Source: Actinomadura violacea
Lineage (GTDB): Bacteria > Actinomycetota > Actinomycetes > Streptosporangiales > Streptosporangiaceae
Reading direction: 5' to 3'
Length of the DNA: 64,000 nucleotides
Assembly: GCF_017573465.1 (NCBI RefSeq)
Contig: NZ_JAGEPF010000005.1
Coordinates: forward strand, 1-64,000
This document shows, piece after piece, positions 35,721-45,111 of this stretch. The notes under the pieces were generated by a model. It made no database searches. It saw nothing but the letters and a program-made list of their open reading frames with translations, and had not been told where the DNA came from. Within the stretch, counting starts at the first letter, position 1. Each line of letters begins with the position of its first letter. A program made the translations under genes and the position numbers.

Positions 35721-38612
35721 TCAATGGGACGGTTCGGACGGCGTGGCGTCGCCGGGCGGGCAGTCCGCCTTGGCCTGGTGGCCGGTGACGAGGCGGCCGC
35801 AGACCTCCTTGACCTCGACGGCGCCGTCGGTGCCGACGGTGGCGAGCAGGACGGGCTTGTCCTCCACCACGTGGCCGTCGTCGCGTCCGGTGAACCGCAG
35901 GACGCCGCTCGCGCCGTTCCACAGCGGGCCGTCGCCCGGGTCGTCGAGCGCGGCGAACACCCCGCCCGCGGTGGGCGGCGCGGCCTGCGCGGTGAAGACC
36001 TGGTTCGCGACGAACCCGATCATCGAGGCGGCGTCGTAGCTGACGGCGGCCCGGGTCTCCGACGGCCGCAGGTCGCGCGGGGCGCGCCTGCCGATGATCG
36101 AGTCGACGGCGCCGGGGTAGGCGTTGAAGAACACGTTGCGGCGGTCGCCGACCCACGCGTTCGTCCACGCCTCGTGCGCGGCGAGCGGCATGTAGAACAG
36201 CCGGAACGTGGCGACCTGGCCGATCTGCGGGGCGTTGTCGCTGACGTACTTGGCGATCTCGTCGTCGGCGAGGACGATCTGCCCGCTGGGGCAGGTGTGC
36301 TGCAGGACGTTGGTGAAGGTGCGGAACTCGTCGGAGCGGCCCGCGTAGTAGAAGACGTCCGGCGGCTTCTGGCACAGCTCGTGGACGATCTTGCCGAGGT
36401 CCCCGGGGCTGGTGTAATCGCGGACCGAGACCTGCCCGCCCTTCACGTAGCCGGTGAAGGAGCTCTTGAACGACGCGGCCAGATCCTTGCTGTAGAGGTC
36501 GTGCGGGTCGGCGTTGTAGATGACGTCCACGGTGCGGGCGGGCTTGCCCCCGACCTGCCCGTGGCTCGCCCAGTAGGCGGCGTGCTGCGCCAGCCGCTTG
36601 TTGGGCGGGGCGAGGCGGAAGTAGTACGGGGAGAAGCCCGCGTTGTGGTCGAGCATCCCCGTCTCGTTGTAGCTGTTGGCGGTGCCGACCATCGGCAGCG
36701 CCGACTTCGACAGCACCTTGATCGCGTCCTGCGTCTCGGCTCGGCTCTGCTCGAACCCGACGACCGCGACGACGGACGGGTCCTTGCGCGCGAGCTTGCG
36801 GATCTGTTCGGCGACCTGCCGGGCGTGCTGGAAGCGGGCGCCCGCGTTGGCGACCAGCACCCGCATCCGCAGGCTCTGGCTCGCCGCGTTGAACTCCTCC
36901 TGCGCCATCGCCACGCCGACCAGCTCGCCCTCCGCTCCCGCGAGCAGGTCGAGCTGCCGGTTCTGGATGGCCGGGTCGGCGGTGATCGGCCCGAGGTACA
37001 CGACCGTCGCGTACGGCTTGCCGGACCGCGCCACCGCGTCGTTCTGCCTCTTCAGCCGCCCGAGCACCGACGACAGCCGGTTGTCGTTGTTCTCGCCGTC
37101 GCTGACCTCGCCGAACTTGAACGATCCGTCGGTGATGCCGATGCACTCGCCGGACGCCGTCCGCTTGATGCCGAACGGCGAGCAGTACCGGTCCACCTGG
37201 ACGGAGATGACCGTGATCGACGCGGCGGCGACCGCGACCATCACGATCCACGGCAGCGCCGGATGCGCGATCCGGGGCCGGCGCCGCACCGCCCGGACGG
37301 GCGGGATGTCGCCGCCCGGGTCGCGGGTGATGTCGACGCGCAGCTCCCGCCGCGACCCGAGGACGCCCACGCGCCGCTGTTCGCGCCAGTACCGGTCCCA
37401 CAGCGCGCGCGCCGCGAACACGCTCTGCGGCTCCCCCGACCACAGGTCCACCCGGACCGCCTGCGCAAGCCGGTCCACCAGCCGTGGCCCGGACGCGGCG
37501 GACGGGTCGTCCTCGGCCGGCGCGGTCGGATCGACGCCCGCGGTGACGATCAGCGGGTCGAAGCCGGGCAGCGCCGCGCCGTCGCCGCTGTCGGCGCGGA
37601 CGTGCTCGATGTACTCGACCACCCGCACGCCGGGATGCCCGGGCGCCAGATGCTCGAAGATCAGCACCGGGTAGCGGACCCGCGCCCACGCCGCCCGCCG
37701 GTAGTCGCGCCGGTAGTTGCGCCGCAGGTCCTCCAGGAACGCGGCGACCAGCAGCAGGTCGAGCTGCTCGGCGTGGTCGTCCGGCTCGACCGGCCGCGGG
37801 TCGAACACGTTGAGGGCGAAGCCGAGGAAGCCGGTGGAGTCGCGCTGCAGGTACGGCTGCCCGACGAACCACCCGAACCGCCGCACCCCGTACCAGCCCC
37901 GCGTCCGCGCGACGATCTGGACCGTCACGAACGCCAGCCCGACCACCGCCGCCAGCACCGCCGACGCCAGGTCCAGCGCGGCGGCCGTCCCGGCGCTGAT
38001 CAGCGCGACGACCGCGACGCCGATCGGCGCGATCTGCTCCAGGAACGACAGGAAGTTCGCCGTCCGGCTGCGCGGCTCCTCCAGGTCCCGCAGCACGTCC
38101 CGGCCGCGCCGCCGGATCACCCGGTTCAGCTCGCGGCGCCGCGCGTTCTCGTTGTCGCCGACCGGCGGATGCGTGAGCCGCCGGACGAGCTGGAAGTTCT
38201 CCCGCTCCGACGGCGAGGCGTACCGGGGCGGTGACTGGTCGCCGGCCAGCCGGATCTCCCGCAGGTCCCGCAGCCACAGCGCCATCTCCAGCAGCGGGAA
38301 CCGCAGCGCGGGCTCCCCGCGCGCCCGGCTGCTCGGCTGCGACAACTCCCGCTTGGCCTCCCGCAGCACGCCTGCGACGTCCGTCGCCGGGGTGTCTGCG
38401 GCGATGTGCGAGACGGGCGCGCGCTCCTGCTCGCACCGGTTCTTGAACATCTCCGCGACGTGCCCGGCGGCCGCCGCCGGGCCGAGCAGCAGGAGCAGCG
38501 GCCGCAGCCGCTCCCGCCAGCGCCACGGCGGCCGCTCCCGCAGCCGTTCGAACAGGTCGAGCACCCCGCGCAGCCGATCCTCCGACAGGATCCGGTCGCC
38601 GTCGCCCGGCAT
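35721..38612 (-). CDS. Membrane protein: NTPase-like module plus extracellular binding-protein domain
   Basis: A 963-residue protein. Residues 1-190 are cytosolic, with LLLLLGPAAAAGHVAEMF (38-56) where related membrane NTPases would have a P-loop; the GKS/T is absent. Two membrane helices follow (about 194-214 and 216-235), then a second cytosolic part with a Walker-B-like strand (RYPVLIFEHLAPG, about 313-325) and LIVTAGVD near 354. A third helix (about 453-471) leads to a large outer domain (480-950) of periplasmic-binding-protein fold, as in branched-chain amino-acid receptors (GPITADPAIQNRQLD, VVAVVGFEQSRAETQDAIKV, LPMVGTANSYNETGM, VDVIYNADPHDLYSKDLA). It looks like a receptor and not a transport subunit; no ABC permease is near. 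The start at 38612 follows GAGGGG. Confidence 0.82.
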   Translation of the reverse strand: MPGDGDRILSEDRLRGVLDLFERLRERPPWRWRERLRPLLLLLGPAAAAGHVAEMFKNRCEQERAPVSHIAADTPATDVAGVLREAKRELSQPSSRARGEPALRFPLLEMALWLRDLREIRLAGDQSPPRYASPSERENFQLVRRLTHPPVGDNENARRRELNRVIRRRGRDVLRDLEEPRSRTANFLSFLEQIAPIGVAVVALISAGTAAALDLASAVLAAVVGLAFVTVQIVARTRGWYGVRRFGWFVGQPYLQRDSTGFLGFALNVFDPRPVEPDDHAEQLDLLLVAAFLEDLRRNYRRDYRRAAWARVRYPVLIFEHLAPGHPGVRVVEYIEHVRADSGDGAALPGFDPLIVTAGVDPTAPAEDDPSAASGPRLVDRLAQAVRVDLWSGEPQSVFAARALWDRYWREQRRVGVLGSRRELRVDITRDPGGDIPPVRAVRRRPRIAHPALPWIVMVAVAAASITVISVQVDRYCSPFGIKRTASGECIGITDGSFKFGEVSDGENNDNRLSSVLGRLKRQNDAVARSGKPYATVVYLGPITADPAIQNRQLDLLAGAEGELVGVAMAQEEFNAASQSLRMRVLVANAGARFQHARQVAEQIRKLARKDPSVVAVVGFEQSRAETQDAIKVLSKSALPMVGTANSYNETGMLDHNAGFSPYYFRLAPPNKRLAQHAAYWASHGQVGGKPARTVDVIYNADPHDLYSKDLAASFKSSFTGYVKGGQVSVRDYTSPGDLGKIVHELCQKPPDVFYYAGRSDEFRTFTNVLQHTCPSGQIVLADDEIAKYVSDNAPQIGQVATFRLFYMPLAAHEAWTNAWVGDRRNVFFNAYPGAVDSIIGRRAPRDLRPSETRAAVSYDAASMIGFVANQVFTAQAAPPTAGGVFAALDDPGDGPLWNGASGVLRFTGRDDGHVVEDKPVLLATVGTDGAVEVKEVCGRLVTGHQAKADCPPGDATPSEPSH

Positions 38613-39611
38613 GGAAAACCCCTCGCTCTCGCCCTCGTCCCCCGGCGGCTCCTCTTCTCGACACGCGCCTCCTGCACGCGCCCTTGAGTCATTGGACGTC
38701 GCGTATAGCGAAATGGATCGGAAATTTCCGAGATGTCCCGGGCGGGCGCCGTAGTTCGGTGACAACGATGCGCCCGGGCGGGACGTCCCTCTCCTGCATG
38801 GAGAGGCGTAGCCGCCGCGGGTCGGGCTGCTCGGCGGGGCGGCCGAGCGCAGACCGGAGCCGCCACCGACCTGCCGATGCCAGACGGGGCGATCGAGCGT
38901 CGTGCGGATGGCGGCGAGACGCTCGCCACCGTTGACGGGCATCGCCTTGCACTGGATGGCGCGGGCGCCGTCCTGGTGAACGGCTCCAGTGCTTGGGCTG
39001 CAACTTCATGGTGATCGAACGAAAGCCGTCCCACGACTAGTGCGAACCGTGCAATCACACCGGCCGGACCCCGCCGTGCCGTCAAGCCCCCTAAACGCAC
39101 CCAAGCCCTCATCGCGGTCATGGACTCGCCCTCGCGCGGTGAGGGCGGCGGGCACCGGCCGGCATACCCTTCCCCCTGCAGCGGCGCATCAAGTGCTTGA
39201 AGGTGCCGTGGTGGGCCTCCGTGCCGGTCATGGGCTGCACGTGCAGCGCACACGCCAACCCGCGCCGCCGCGGGGGCGGTGGCATTCGGCATGGCCGAGG
39301 ATCTCAATGAGGTTGCCTGCGCGCCACCTTTGACGGCGCCCACTCTCCGGCAGGGAACTCTCCAAAGAAATTCGGATGGCCGTGTGCTCTTTGCCGCCCG
39401 TTATCGGATTCCGGGTTCCCGGTCAGCGGGAAGCAGCAGCACCGTGGCGAGTGACCCCTCTTACATTGTGTCGCACCTCACCGAACGCCAATGGCGCGAA
39501 CAACGCGTCCCGGCAATCGTGGTATCGCAGTGGCTCCCGATGTTCGGCACCGAGAACGCCCCCCTTCTCGGCCCCCATCCGATCCCCCACCCCTGCTTCG
39601 GGAGGATGCCA
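38613..39611. other. No recognisable gene in 1 kb
   Basis: The divergent region between the receptor-like gene and the MFS gene. Frames run through it on both strands as extensions of the flanking genes, but none has domain content. GCCCTC and GAGGGC can pair at about 39130-39148. Confidence 0.5.
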
Positions 39612-41231
39612 GTGTCCACATCTCCCCCCACCGACGCCACGATCCCCGAGGAGCCCGGTGACGCCACCGGCCGCCTCGATGGCTCCTCGCCTCTGCGGAT
39701 CTTCTCCGTCCTCGCGGTCATCGTGCTGTTCACCGAGGTCGCGCCGCTGCAGTACACGATGATCTCCGCTGCGCTGCGGCAGATCGCGCCGGCGTTCCCC
39801 ACCGTGGGCGCCAACCTGAACTGGGCGATCATCATATTCGGGCTGATCGGCGCCGCCGCCTCCCCGCTCATCGGCAAGATGTCCGACATCTGGGGCAAGA
39901 AACGCATGTTCCTGGTGTGCGGCATGCTGTTCATGGCGGGCTGTGTGATCTGCGCGGTCACCGGCTCCTGGACCTGGTTCCTGATCGGCCGCGGGCTGCA
40001 GGCCATGGCCATCGCCACCGCCGTCATCGCCTACGGGCTGATCCGCGACCTGCTTCCGCGGCGATATGTGCCGATCGGCATCGGCGTCGCCTCGACCGGC
40101 CTGGGCTTCTCGGCGCTGCTCGCGCCGATCGTCGGCGGCTGGATGGTCGACAACTTCAGCTGGCGGGCGATCTTCTGGTTCCTGTTCGGCTACACCGCCG
40201 TGCTGTTCCCACTGGTCATGGCGATCGTGCCGGAGTCGCGGCTGCGGGTGCGCGAACGTCTCGACATCATCGGCGCCGTCCTGCTCGCCGGCGGCGCGGG
40301 GCTGGTCCTGCTCTACCTCGACAAGGGACAGGATTGGGGATGGAGCCGCCCGAGCGCGTGGGGCTGGGCGGTCGCCGGGCTGGCGCTGGTCGTGTCGTTC
40401 GTCGTCATCGAGTCCCGCTCCAGGCAGCCGATCATGGATCTGCGGCTGCTGTTCGCCCCCCGGGTCAGCATGGTGCTTTTCGTGGCGCTGTTCGCCTCGT
40501 TCGCGATCGGGTTCCAGAACTACGCGATGGGCTACATGACCCAGAGCCCCGACCAGGAGACGCTGAAATCGGCCGTCGTTCAATCCACTCTCCAGACCGT
40601 CCAGCAGAAGACGGGCCACCCCCTCCCCCCGAGCGCGGTCCACGTCGCCCTGGATCCCGGCTACTCCTACGGCAACGGCTTCTCATTGCTGGAGTATGCA
40701 TGGCACATCGCCATCTGGAATGCGGTGCTGGGAATGGTGTTCGGTGCGCTGGCCGGCGTGTGGGCGCGCCGTGCCGGCCCCCGGCGCCCGCTGCTGCTGG
40801 CCGCGGCCATCATGGCCGCATGCGGTGTCACCTACGCGTTCCTGCCACACACCTGGGTGGTGTTCACGCTGGTCAGCGCCGCATTCGGGATCGGCTTCGG
40901 CGCCTACTACGCCGCGACGCCCAACCTCATCATCGAGGCCGTCCCGCAGGAGCAGCAGGGTGTCAGCGCGGGCATGCTCGGCATCATGCAGAGCATGGGC
41001 GTGGCGATCGGCCTGGCGGTGGCCACCGCGTTCCTGAACGCCAATCCGGTCAAGGCCCAGGTGTCGGTGGCCGGGCAGCCGCCCGTCGTCCAGGAGATTC
41101 CGCAGGTGTTCGCCGACCGCGGCTACGAGGTCGGTTTCCTGTTCGCAGCCGGCGCCTCGCTCATCGCGCTGATCGCCGCACTCATCATGCGCCACGGCCG
41201 CGCCCCCGCCACCGGCGGGACCGCCCACTGA
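39612..41231 (+). CDS. MFS drug/metabolite exporter (DHA2-like)
   Basis: A 539-residue major-facilitator antiporter with about 14 membrane segments. The signature between helices 2 and 3 is LIGKMSDIWGKKRMFLV and the antiporter motif near helix 5 is LGFSALLAPIVGGWMVDNFS, typical of EmrB/QacA-like exporters driven by protons. A non-helical insertion of about 60 residues (QSPDQETLKSAVVQSTLQTV onward) lies between two helices on the outer side. GTG 39612 is chosen since GGGAGG is at a good distance; ATG 39606 lies too close to it. It is a single gene, with substrate unknown. Confidence 0.93.
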   Translation: MSTSPPTDATIPEEPGDATGRLDGSSPLRIFSVLAVIVLFTEVAPLQYTMISAALRQIAPAFPTVGANLNWAIIIFGLIGAAASPLIGKMSDIWGKKRMFLVCGMLFMAGCVICAVTGSWTWFLIGRGLQAMAIATAVIAYGLIRDLLPRRYVPIGIGVASTGLGFSALLAPIVGGWMVDNFSWRAIFWFLFGYTAVLFPLVMAIVPESRLRVRERLDIIGAVLLAGGAGLVLLYLDKGQDWGWSRPSAWGWAVAGLALVVSFVVIESRSRQPIMDLRLLFAPRVSMVLFVALFASFAIGFQNYAMGYMTQSPDQETLKSAVVQSTLQTVQQKTGHPLPPSAVHVALDPGYSYGNGFSLLEYAWHIAIWNAVLGMVFGALAGVWARRAGPRRPLLLAAAIMAACGVTYAFLPHTWVVFTLVSAAFGIGFGAYYAATPNLIIEAVPQEQQGVSAGMLGIMQSMGVAIGLAVATAFLNANPVKAQVSVAGQPPVVQEIPQVFADRGYEVGFLFAAGASLIALIAALIMRHGRAPATGGTAH

Positions 41232-41629
41232 ACCACCTCGTCGATACACGTCCCGCCTTGTCGGCCTCGCCCCGCCGGGGCGGGGCCGACGCGGCGTGGC
41301 GGGTGCGGCCCTATTGGCCATTCCGCTCGGGGTGATCATTGCGGAGGTGACGCGAGCACGCCGAGAAGGCTGGTCAACGGTGTCCGCGGTCCCGACCTGC
41401 TCCCCGCACGATGCCAGGGCCGCGCCCGCCCGCCATCATTGCGGCCCCGGCATCCAGAAGCAGTGACACGCCGTGGTGCGCGCCGGCTACGCCCGGCTGG
41501 TCGAGTACGTGCGAGGCGGGCCTTGGTGAAGAGGTCGGGTTGGTCGCGTCGCATTTCCTGCCAGGTGGACAGGCGGTGGAGGGGGCACGTTATTGCGAAT
41601 ATGCGGTAGCGGCGGGGCAGGATGGTCGG
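41232..41629. other. No recognisable gene
   Basis: About 400 bases after the exporter. A plus-strand frame ending VRAGYARLVEYVRGGPW near 41530 looks weakly coding but is not identified. Confidence 0.35.
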
Positions 41630-41923
41630 GTGTCTGGGTCCTCGCTGCCTGGTGGCTTCGTGAACTTCAGTGTCCGTGTTGGCGACACCGTGCATCGACG
41701 ACCTGCCGCTCGTGCGAAGTTTGTTCATCGGCTCCTTGACCTGTTGGAGCGGGCTGGCTGGGACGGGGCGCCGCGGTTCTTGGGGATCGATGAAAAGAGG
41801 AGGGAGGTGCTGAGCTTCGTTGACGGTCATGTGGCGTGGGAGGCGGCTCAGCCTTCCGCGGTCGGCAGTGATGAGAGCCTGGCGCGGGTCGCCGAACTGG
41901 TCCGAGAGTTCCACGACATGACG
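41630..41923 (+). pseudogene. Aminoglycoside phosphotransferase-like protein, N-terminal half
   Basis: About 98 codons match the N-terminal lobe of an APH-family kinase (LPGGFVNFSVRVGDTVHR, FLGIDEKRREVLSFVDGHVA). The catalytic HxD loop and the metal-binding region are missing. IS5 sequence takes over in the same frame at about 41924. The GTG at 41630 is a fair start. Confidence 0.72.
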
Positions 41924-42094
41924 GTGCGGCCCCACCAGCACGCCGCCGGAGCCCGCATCGATCCGGCCGGGCAGGAGCCGCCTGGTGGCGTGCAGGACGA
42001 GCCGGCTGATCACGCGTTGGGGCCTTCCCGTGGCGGGTGGACCAGCAAGGTGCATCTGGCCTGCGAGCAGGCCGCAAGCCGCTGCCGCTGCTGG
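41924..42094 (+). pseudogene. IS5-family transposase, central fragment
   Basis: The frame TVRPHQHAAGARID followed by PADHALGPSRGGWTSKVHLA matches the middle of an IS5-type DDE transposase. It is fused in frame to the APH half-gene upstream and ends within about 50 codons. Confidence 0.7.
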
Positions 42095-42207
42095 TGACGT
42101 GGCAGAGATGGGCGTCGACCGCTGTCACGCCAAGTTCCGGGGCGGCCAGCGCCGGGTACCGGTCGTGCTGTCTCAGCCAGCGATGAGCCGGCCGCGATGG
42201 CGGGCCC

Positions 42208-42600
42208 TCACTGTGCGAGCCATGCTTCGGCTCGCGGCATGCGGTCGGCTCCGGCTGCCGCTCGACTGGGCAGGTGGAAGCGATTGACCATGCGCCTGGC
42301 CAAGGGGACCAGGTCGCGCGGCTGTCGATCGGACATTCCGTAGGCGTCGGCGAATACCGCCGCGCGGTGCGGGATGTCCGCACCGGCCGGGGCCCGGTCC
42401 TGAGATGTAGCAGTGGCGCCCACTGGTAGAGGGCGTTGGGGATGTCAGCGACCCGGGAGGTCGGCCGGGCGAGGTCGAAGTCGATGAGCGCCACGCGAAG
42501 GCCGTCCGTCGGAGAACCCGGCCTGGTGCAGGTGGGCGGGGTAGGCCTGGCGGCCCAGCACGTCCGCGGCAAGGTCGTGATCGACCTCTGACCTCCGCGT
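42208..42600 (-). pseudogene. Aminoglycoside phosphotransferase-like protein, C-terminal half, inverted
   Basis: On the minus strand, RVALIDFDLARPTSRVADIP carries the metal-binding DFD of an APH kinase, followed after a frameshift by ADIPHRAAVFADAYGMSDRQ and the tail ending AEAWLAQ. The N-terminal lobe is not found on this strand. It may be the other half of the gene at 41630, turned around by rearrangement. Confidence 0.65.
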
Positions 42601-42743
42601 GCGCAACGCCTGCCCCTGTCAAGGCACCGACGAGCGCGGCCGCTCCAGCATCCGAGGCGGCCGATCGCCTCGTAAGGCGGCCGGCCGGCAACCCGGACGA
42701 GTCGCAGCGATGAATTTCGCGGGGAGCTCGCCTCTGTATAGGT

Positions 42744-43502
42744 ATGAGCTCATCGCGCCAGTCACAGACCACGGCGGTGGTCACCGGAGCGGGCCGCGGC
42801 TTCGGATCGGCGATCGCCGCCGCGCTGATCGACCAAGGTCACCAGGTCGTCGGCGTTGCGCGCACCGCCGACGCATTGGCCGCCGTGCACCGACGATTGG
42901 GGGCGGCGTTCGTCCCGGTCGTCGCCGACGCGACCGACGCGGAGACCGCCCGCACCCTGATCGAGCAACACCGACCGACGTTGCTCGTGCTCAACGCGGG
43001 CGCGGCACCCGCCATCGGCCCGATACACGAACAGTCCTGGGAATCGTTCAGCCGCAACTGGCAGGTCGACACCCGGCACGCTTTCCATTGGATCCGCGCG
43101 GCACTGCGCCATCCGCTGACGCCAGGCAGCCTGGTGGTGGCGATATCCAGCGGGGCCGCCCGGCGCGGCTCACCGCTCAGCGGCGGATACTCGGGCGCGA
43201 AGGCGATGATCCGGTTTCTCGCCGGATACGCCGCCGATGAATCCCGCCGCGCCCGGCTCGGCATCGGCTTCGCCACCGTGCTGCCGCAACTGACGCCTGC
43301 CACCGAACTCGGTGCCACCGGGGTCGCCGCATACGCCCAGCGGCAGGGAATCGACACCGACACTTTCGCGGCGGCGCTGCAACCACTCCTTACCCCGGCC
43401 ATCGTGGGCGCCGAGATCGCGCGACTGTGCCAGGACACGGACAACCGGGACGAGCACCGGGAGTACCAGCTCACCGGCCACGGACTTCACCCGATGGCGT
43501 GA
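42744..43502 (+). CDS. SDR family oxidoreductase
   Basis: A 252-residue short-chain dehydrogenase with an intact cofactor loop (TGAGRGFG, about 14-21), the NAG motif (VLNAGAAP) and the catalytic set Ser, Tyr and Lys in ISSGAARRG and GGYSGAKAM, with the usual 13-residue Ser-Tyr spacing. It is the first gene of a compact operon that continues to an ECF sigma factor. The substrate is unknown. The next gene encodes a related protein that has lost its catalytic residues, so the two might work as a pair. Confidence 0.92.
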   Translation: MSSSRQSQTTAVVTGAGRGFGSAIAAALIDQGHQVVGVARTADALAAVHRRLGAAFVPVVADATDAETARTLIEQHRPTLLVLNAGAAPAIGPIHEQSWESFSRNWQVDTRHAFHWIRAALRHPLTPGSLVVAISSGAARRGSPLSGGYSGAKAMIRFLAGYAADESRRARLGIGFATVLPQLTPATELGATGVAAYAQRQGIDTDTFAAALQPLLTPAIVGAEIARLCQDTDNRDEHREYQLTGHGLHPMA

Positions 43503-43522
43503 ACGACCAGAAAGAGAAGGTC

Positions 43523-44314
43523 ATGTTGCTGGAGAACAAGAATGTCGTCGTCTACGGCGCGGGCGGCGCGGTCGGTAGCGCGGTGGCCCGCGGTTTCGCT
43601 CACGAAGGCGCCAGGGTGTTCCTGACCGGGCGAAATCTCGACGTCATCGGCACGGTCGCGAAGAAGATAACCGCCGCGGGTGGAGAGGTCGAGACCGCCG
43701 CGGTGGACGCCGGGGACGAGAAATCCGTGACCGAGCATCTGGACGCGGTCGTCGCCGATGCGGGCAGCATCGACGTGTCGTTCAACGCGATCGGAATCTC
43801 GCCCGTGGGATTGCAGGGAATACCGCTCACCGAACTGCCGGCCGAGAATTTCCTGCGCCCGATCACCACGTACGCCCAGGCCCATTTCATCACCGCGAAA
43901 TCCGCCGCACGGCACATGATCGCCCGGCGGTCGGGTGTGATCATGATGCACACACCGGAACCGGCGCGCTTCCCGCTGCCCCTGGTCGGCGGCATGAGCG
44001 TCGGCTGGGCGGCGATGGAAGGTCTCAACCGCGCGCTGTCGGCCGAATGGGCCCAGCACGGTGTTCGCGCGATCTGCCTACGCACCACGGGCATGGTGGA
44101 GACACCCGTCATCGACGTCGTGTACGGGCTGCACGCCGACGCGCTGGGGATCACCAAGGAGCAGTTCACCGCGCTGGCGAGCGGTATGAGCCACCGCAAA
44201 CGCCCGACCACGCTGGCCGAACTCACCGAAGCCGCGGTGTTCCTCGCCTCCGACCGGGCATCCGCGATGACCGGCACCGTCGCCAACCTGACCGGCGGAA
44301 TCATCGTCGACTGA
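43523..44314 (+). CDS. Atypical SDR protein lacking the catalytic triad
   Basis: A 263-residue SDR fold with a recognisable nucleotide loop (YGAGGAVG, 11-18) and C-terminal LTGGIIVD. Aligned to the ketoreductase at 3312, the positions of Ser144, Tyr157 and Lys161 are Pro145, Met158 and Trp162 (region GGMSVGWAAMEGLNRAL). Classical hydride transfer by Tyr/Lys is therefore not possible. It may bind NAD(P) as a sensor or act through a different residue. It begins 20 bp after the first SDR gene and belongs to the same operon. Confidence 0.87.
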   Translation: MLLENKNVVVYGAGGAVGSAVARGFAHEGARVFLTGRNLDVIGTVAKKITAAGGEVETAAVDAGDEKSVTEHLDAVVADAGSIDVSFNAIGISPVGLQGIPLTELPAENFLRPITTYAQAHFITAKSAARHMIARRSGVIMMHTPEPARFPLPLVGGMSVGWAAMEGLNRALSAEWAQHGVRAICLRTTGMVETPVIDVVYGLHADALGITKEQFTALASGMSHRKRPTTLAELTEAAVFLASDRASAMTGTVANLTGGIIVD

Positions 44315-44373
44315 CCCGGCTCGCCCCGGCCGCCGTTTCGGCGGCCGGGCATCCCTGCAGAGGAGCAAAAGCA

Positions 44374-45081
44374 ATGAACGATCTACTCGCGAGCGCCGTC
44401 GCCGCGCACGGTGGCGTGGACCGGTGGAACCGGAGCCACACGATCGCCGTCGACGCCGCTATCACCGGGGCCTTCTGGCAGATCAAGGGACAAGCCGACG
44501 CGCTGACCAAGGTCCACTTCGAGGTGGACACCACTCGGGAACGGCTGACCATGGACTTCATCGGCCAGGACCGACGGTCCGTCTTCGAACCCGGCCGGGT
44601 CGTCCTGCAACGACCGATCGGCACGGTGGTCGAGGCACGCGACGACCCGGAACGGTCGTTCGACGGCCACCGGTTCGAGACGCCGTGGGACGACCTGCAT
44701 CTCGCCTACTTCACCGGGGAAGCACTGTGGACGTACCTGAATACGCCGTTCCTGTTCACCTGGCCAGGGTTCGTCTGCGAGGAGATCGCCCCGATTGAGG
44801 CCGACGGCGAAATATGGCGGCGGCTGAAAGTGACCTTCCCCGAACACATCAAGAGCCACACCCGCACGCAGGTGTTCTGCTTCGGCCCAGATGAATTGCT
44901 GCGCCGCCACGACTTCACCATCGACATCGTCGGCCGGACGGTCGAGTCGCAGCTTTACGCCGCCGACTACCGCGACGTCGACGGCATCGTCATCCCCGCC
45001 ACGCGACGGGCCTACGCCCCAATGGGCGACGACCAGATCGTCTTCGTCGCCATCGACATGGCCGACATCGCCGTCCACTGA
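44374..45081 (+). CDS. Uncharacterised protein of the SDR-sigma operon
   Basis: A 235-residue soluble protein opening MNDLLASAVAAHGGVDRWNR, a start shared with many actinobacterial hypothetical proteins, followed by alternating beta strands (FEVDTTRERLTMDFIGQDRR, DGEIWRRLKVTFPEHI, TQVFCFGPDELLRRHDFTID). The overall pattern suggests an open beta-barrel or LolA/LppX-like half barrel that could hold a hydrophobic ligand, but no function is known. AGGAG precedes the start. It is co-transcribed with the flanking SDR and DUF899 genes. Confidence 0.85.
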   Translation: MNDLLASAVAAHGGVDRWNRSHTIAVDAAITGAFWQIKGQADALTKVHFEVDTTRERLTMDFIGQDRRSVFEPGRVVLQRPIGTVVEARDDPERSFDGHRFETPWDDLHLAYFTGEALWTYLNTPFLFTWPGFVCEEIAPIEADGEIWRRLKVTFPEHIKSHTRTQVFCFGPDELLRRHDFTIDIVGRTVESQLYAADYRDVDGIVIPATRRAYAPMGDDQIVFVAIDMADIAVH

Positions 45082-45111
45082 TCCGAATTCCTTCGCACAA
45101 GGGACAACACG

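Noticed and set aside
35697..38234. 845-codon plus-strand frame
   Set aside because: Antisense shadow of the same gene, with no recognisable domain.
35578..38664. 1028-codon minus-strand frame over the receptor-like gene
   Set aside because: It is extremely rich in Arg, Ala and Gly; the overlapping frame ending at 35721 shows membrane helices and a binding-protein domain.
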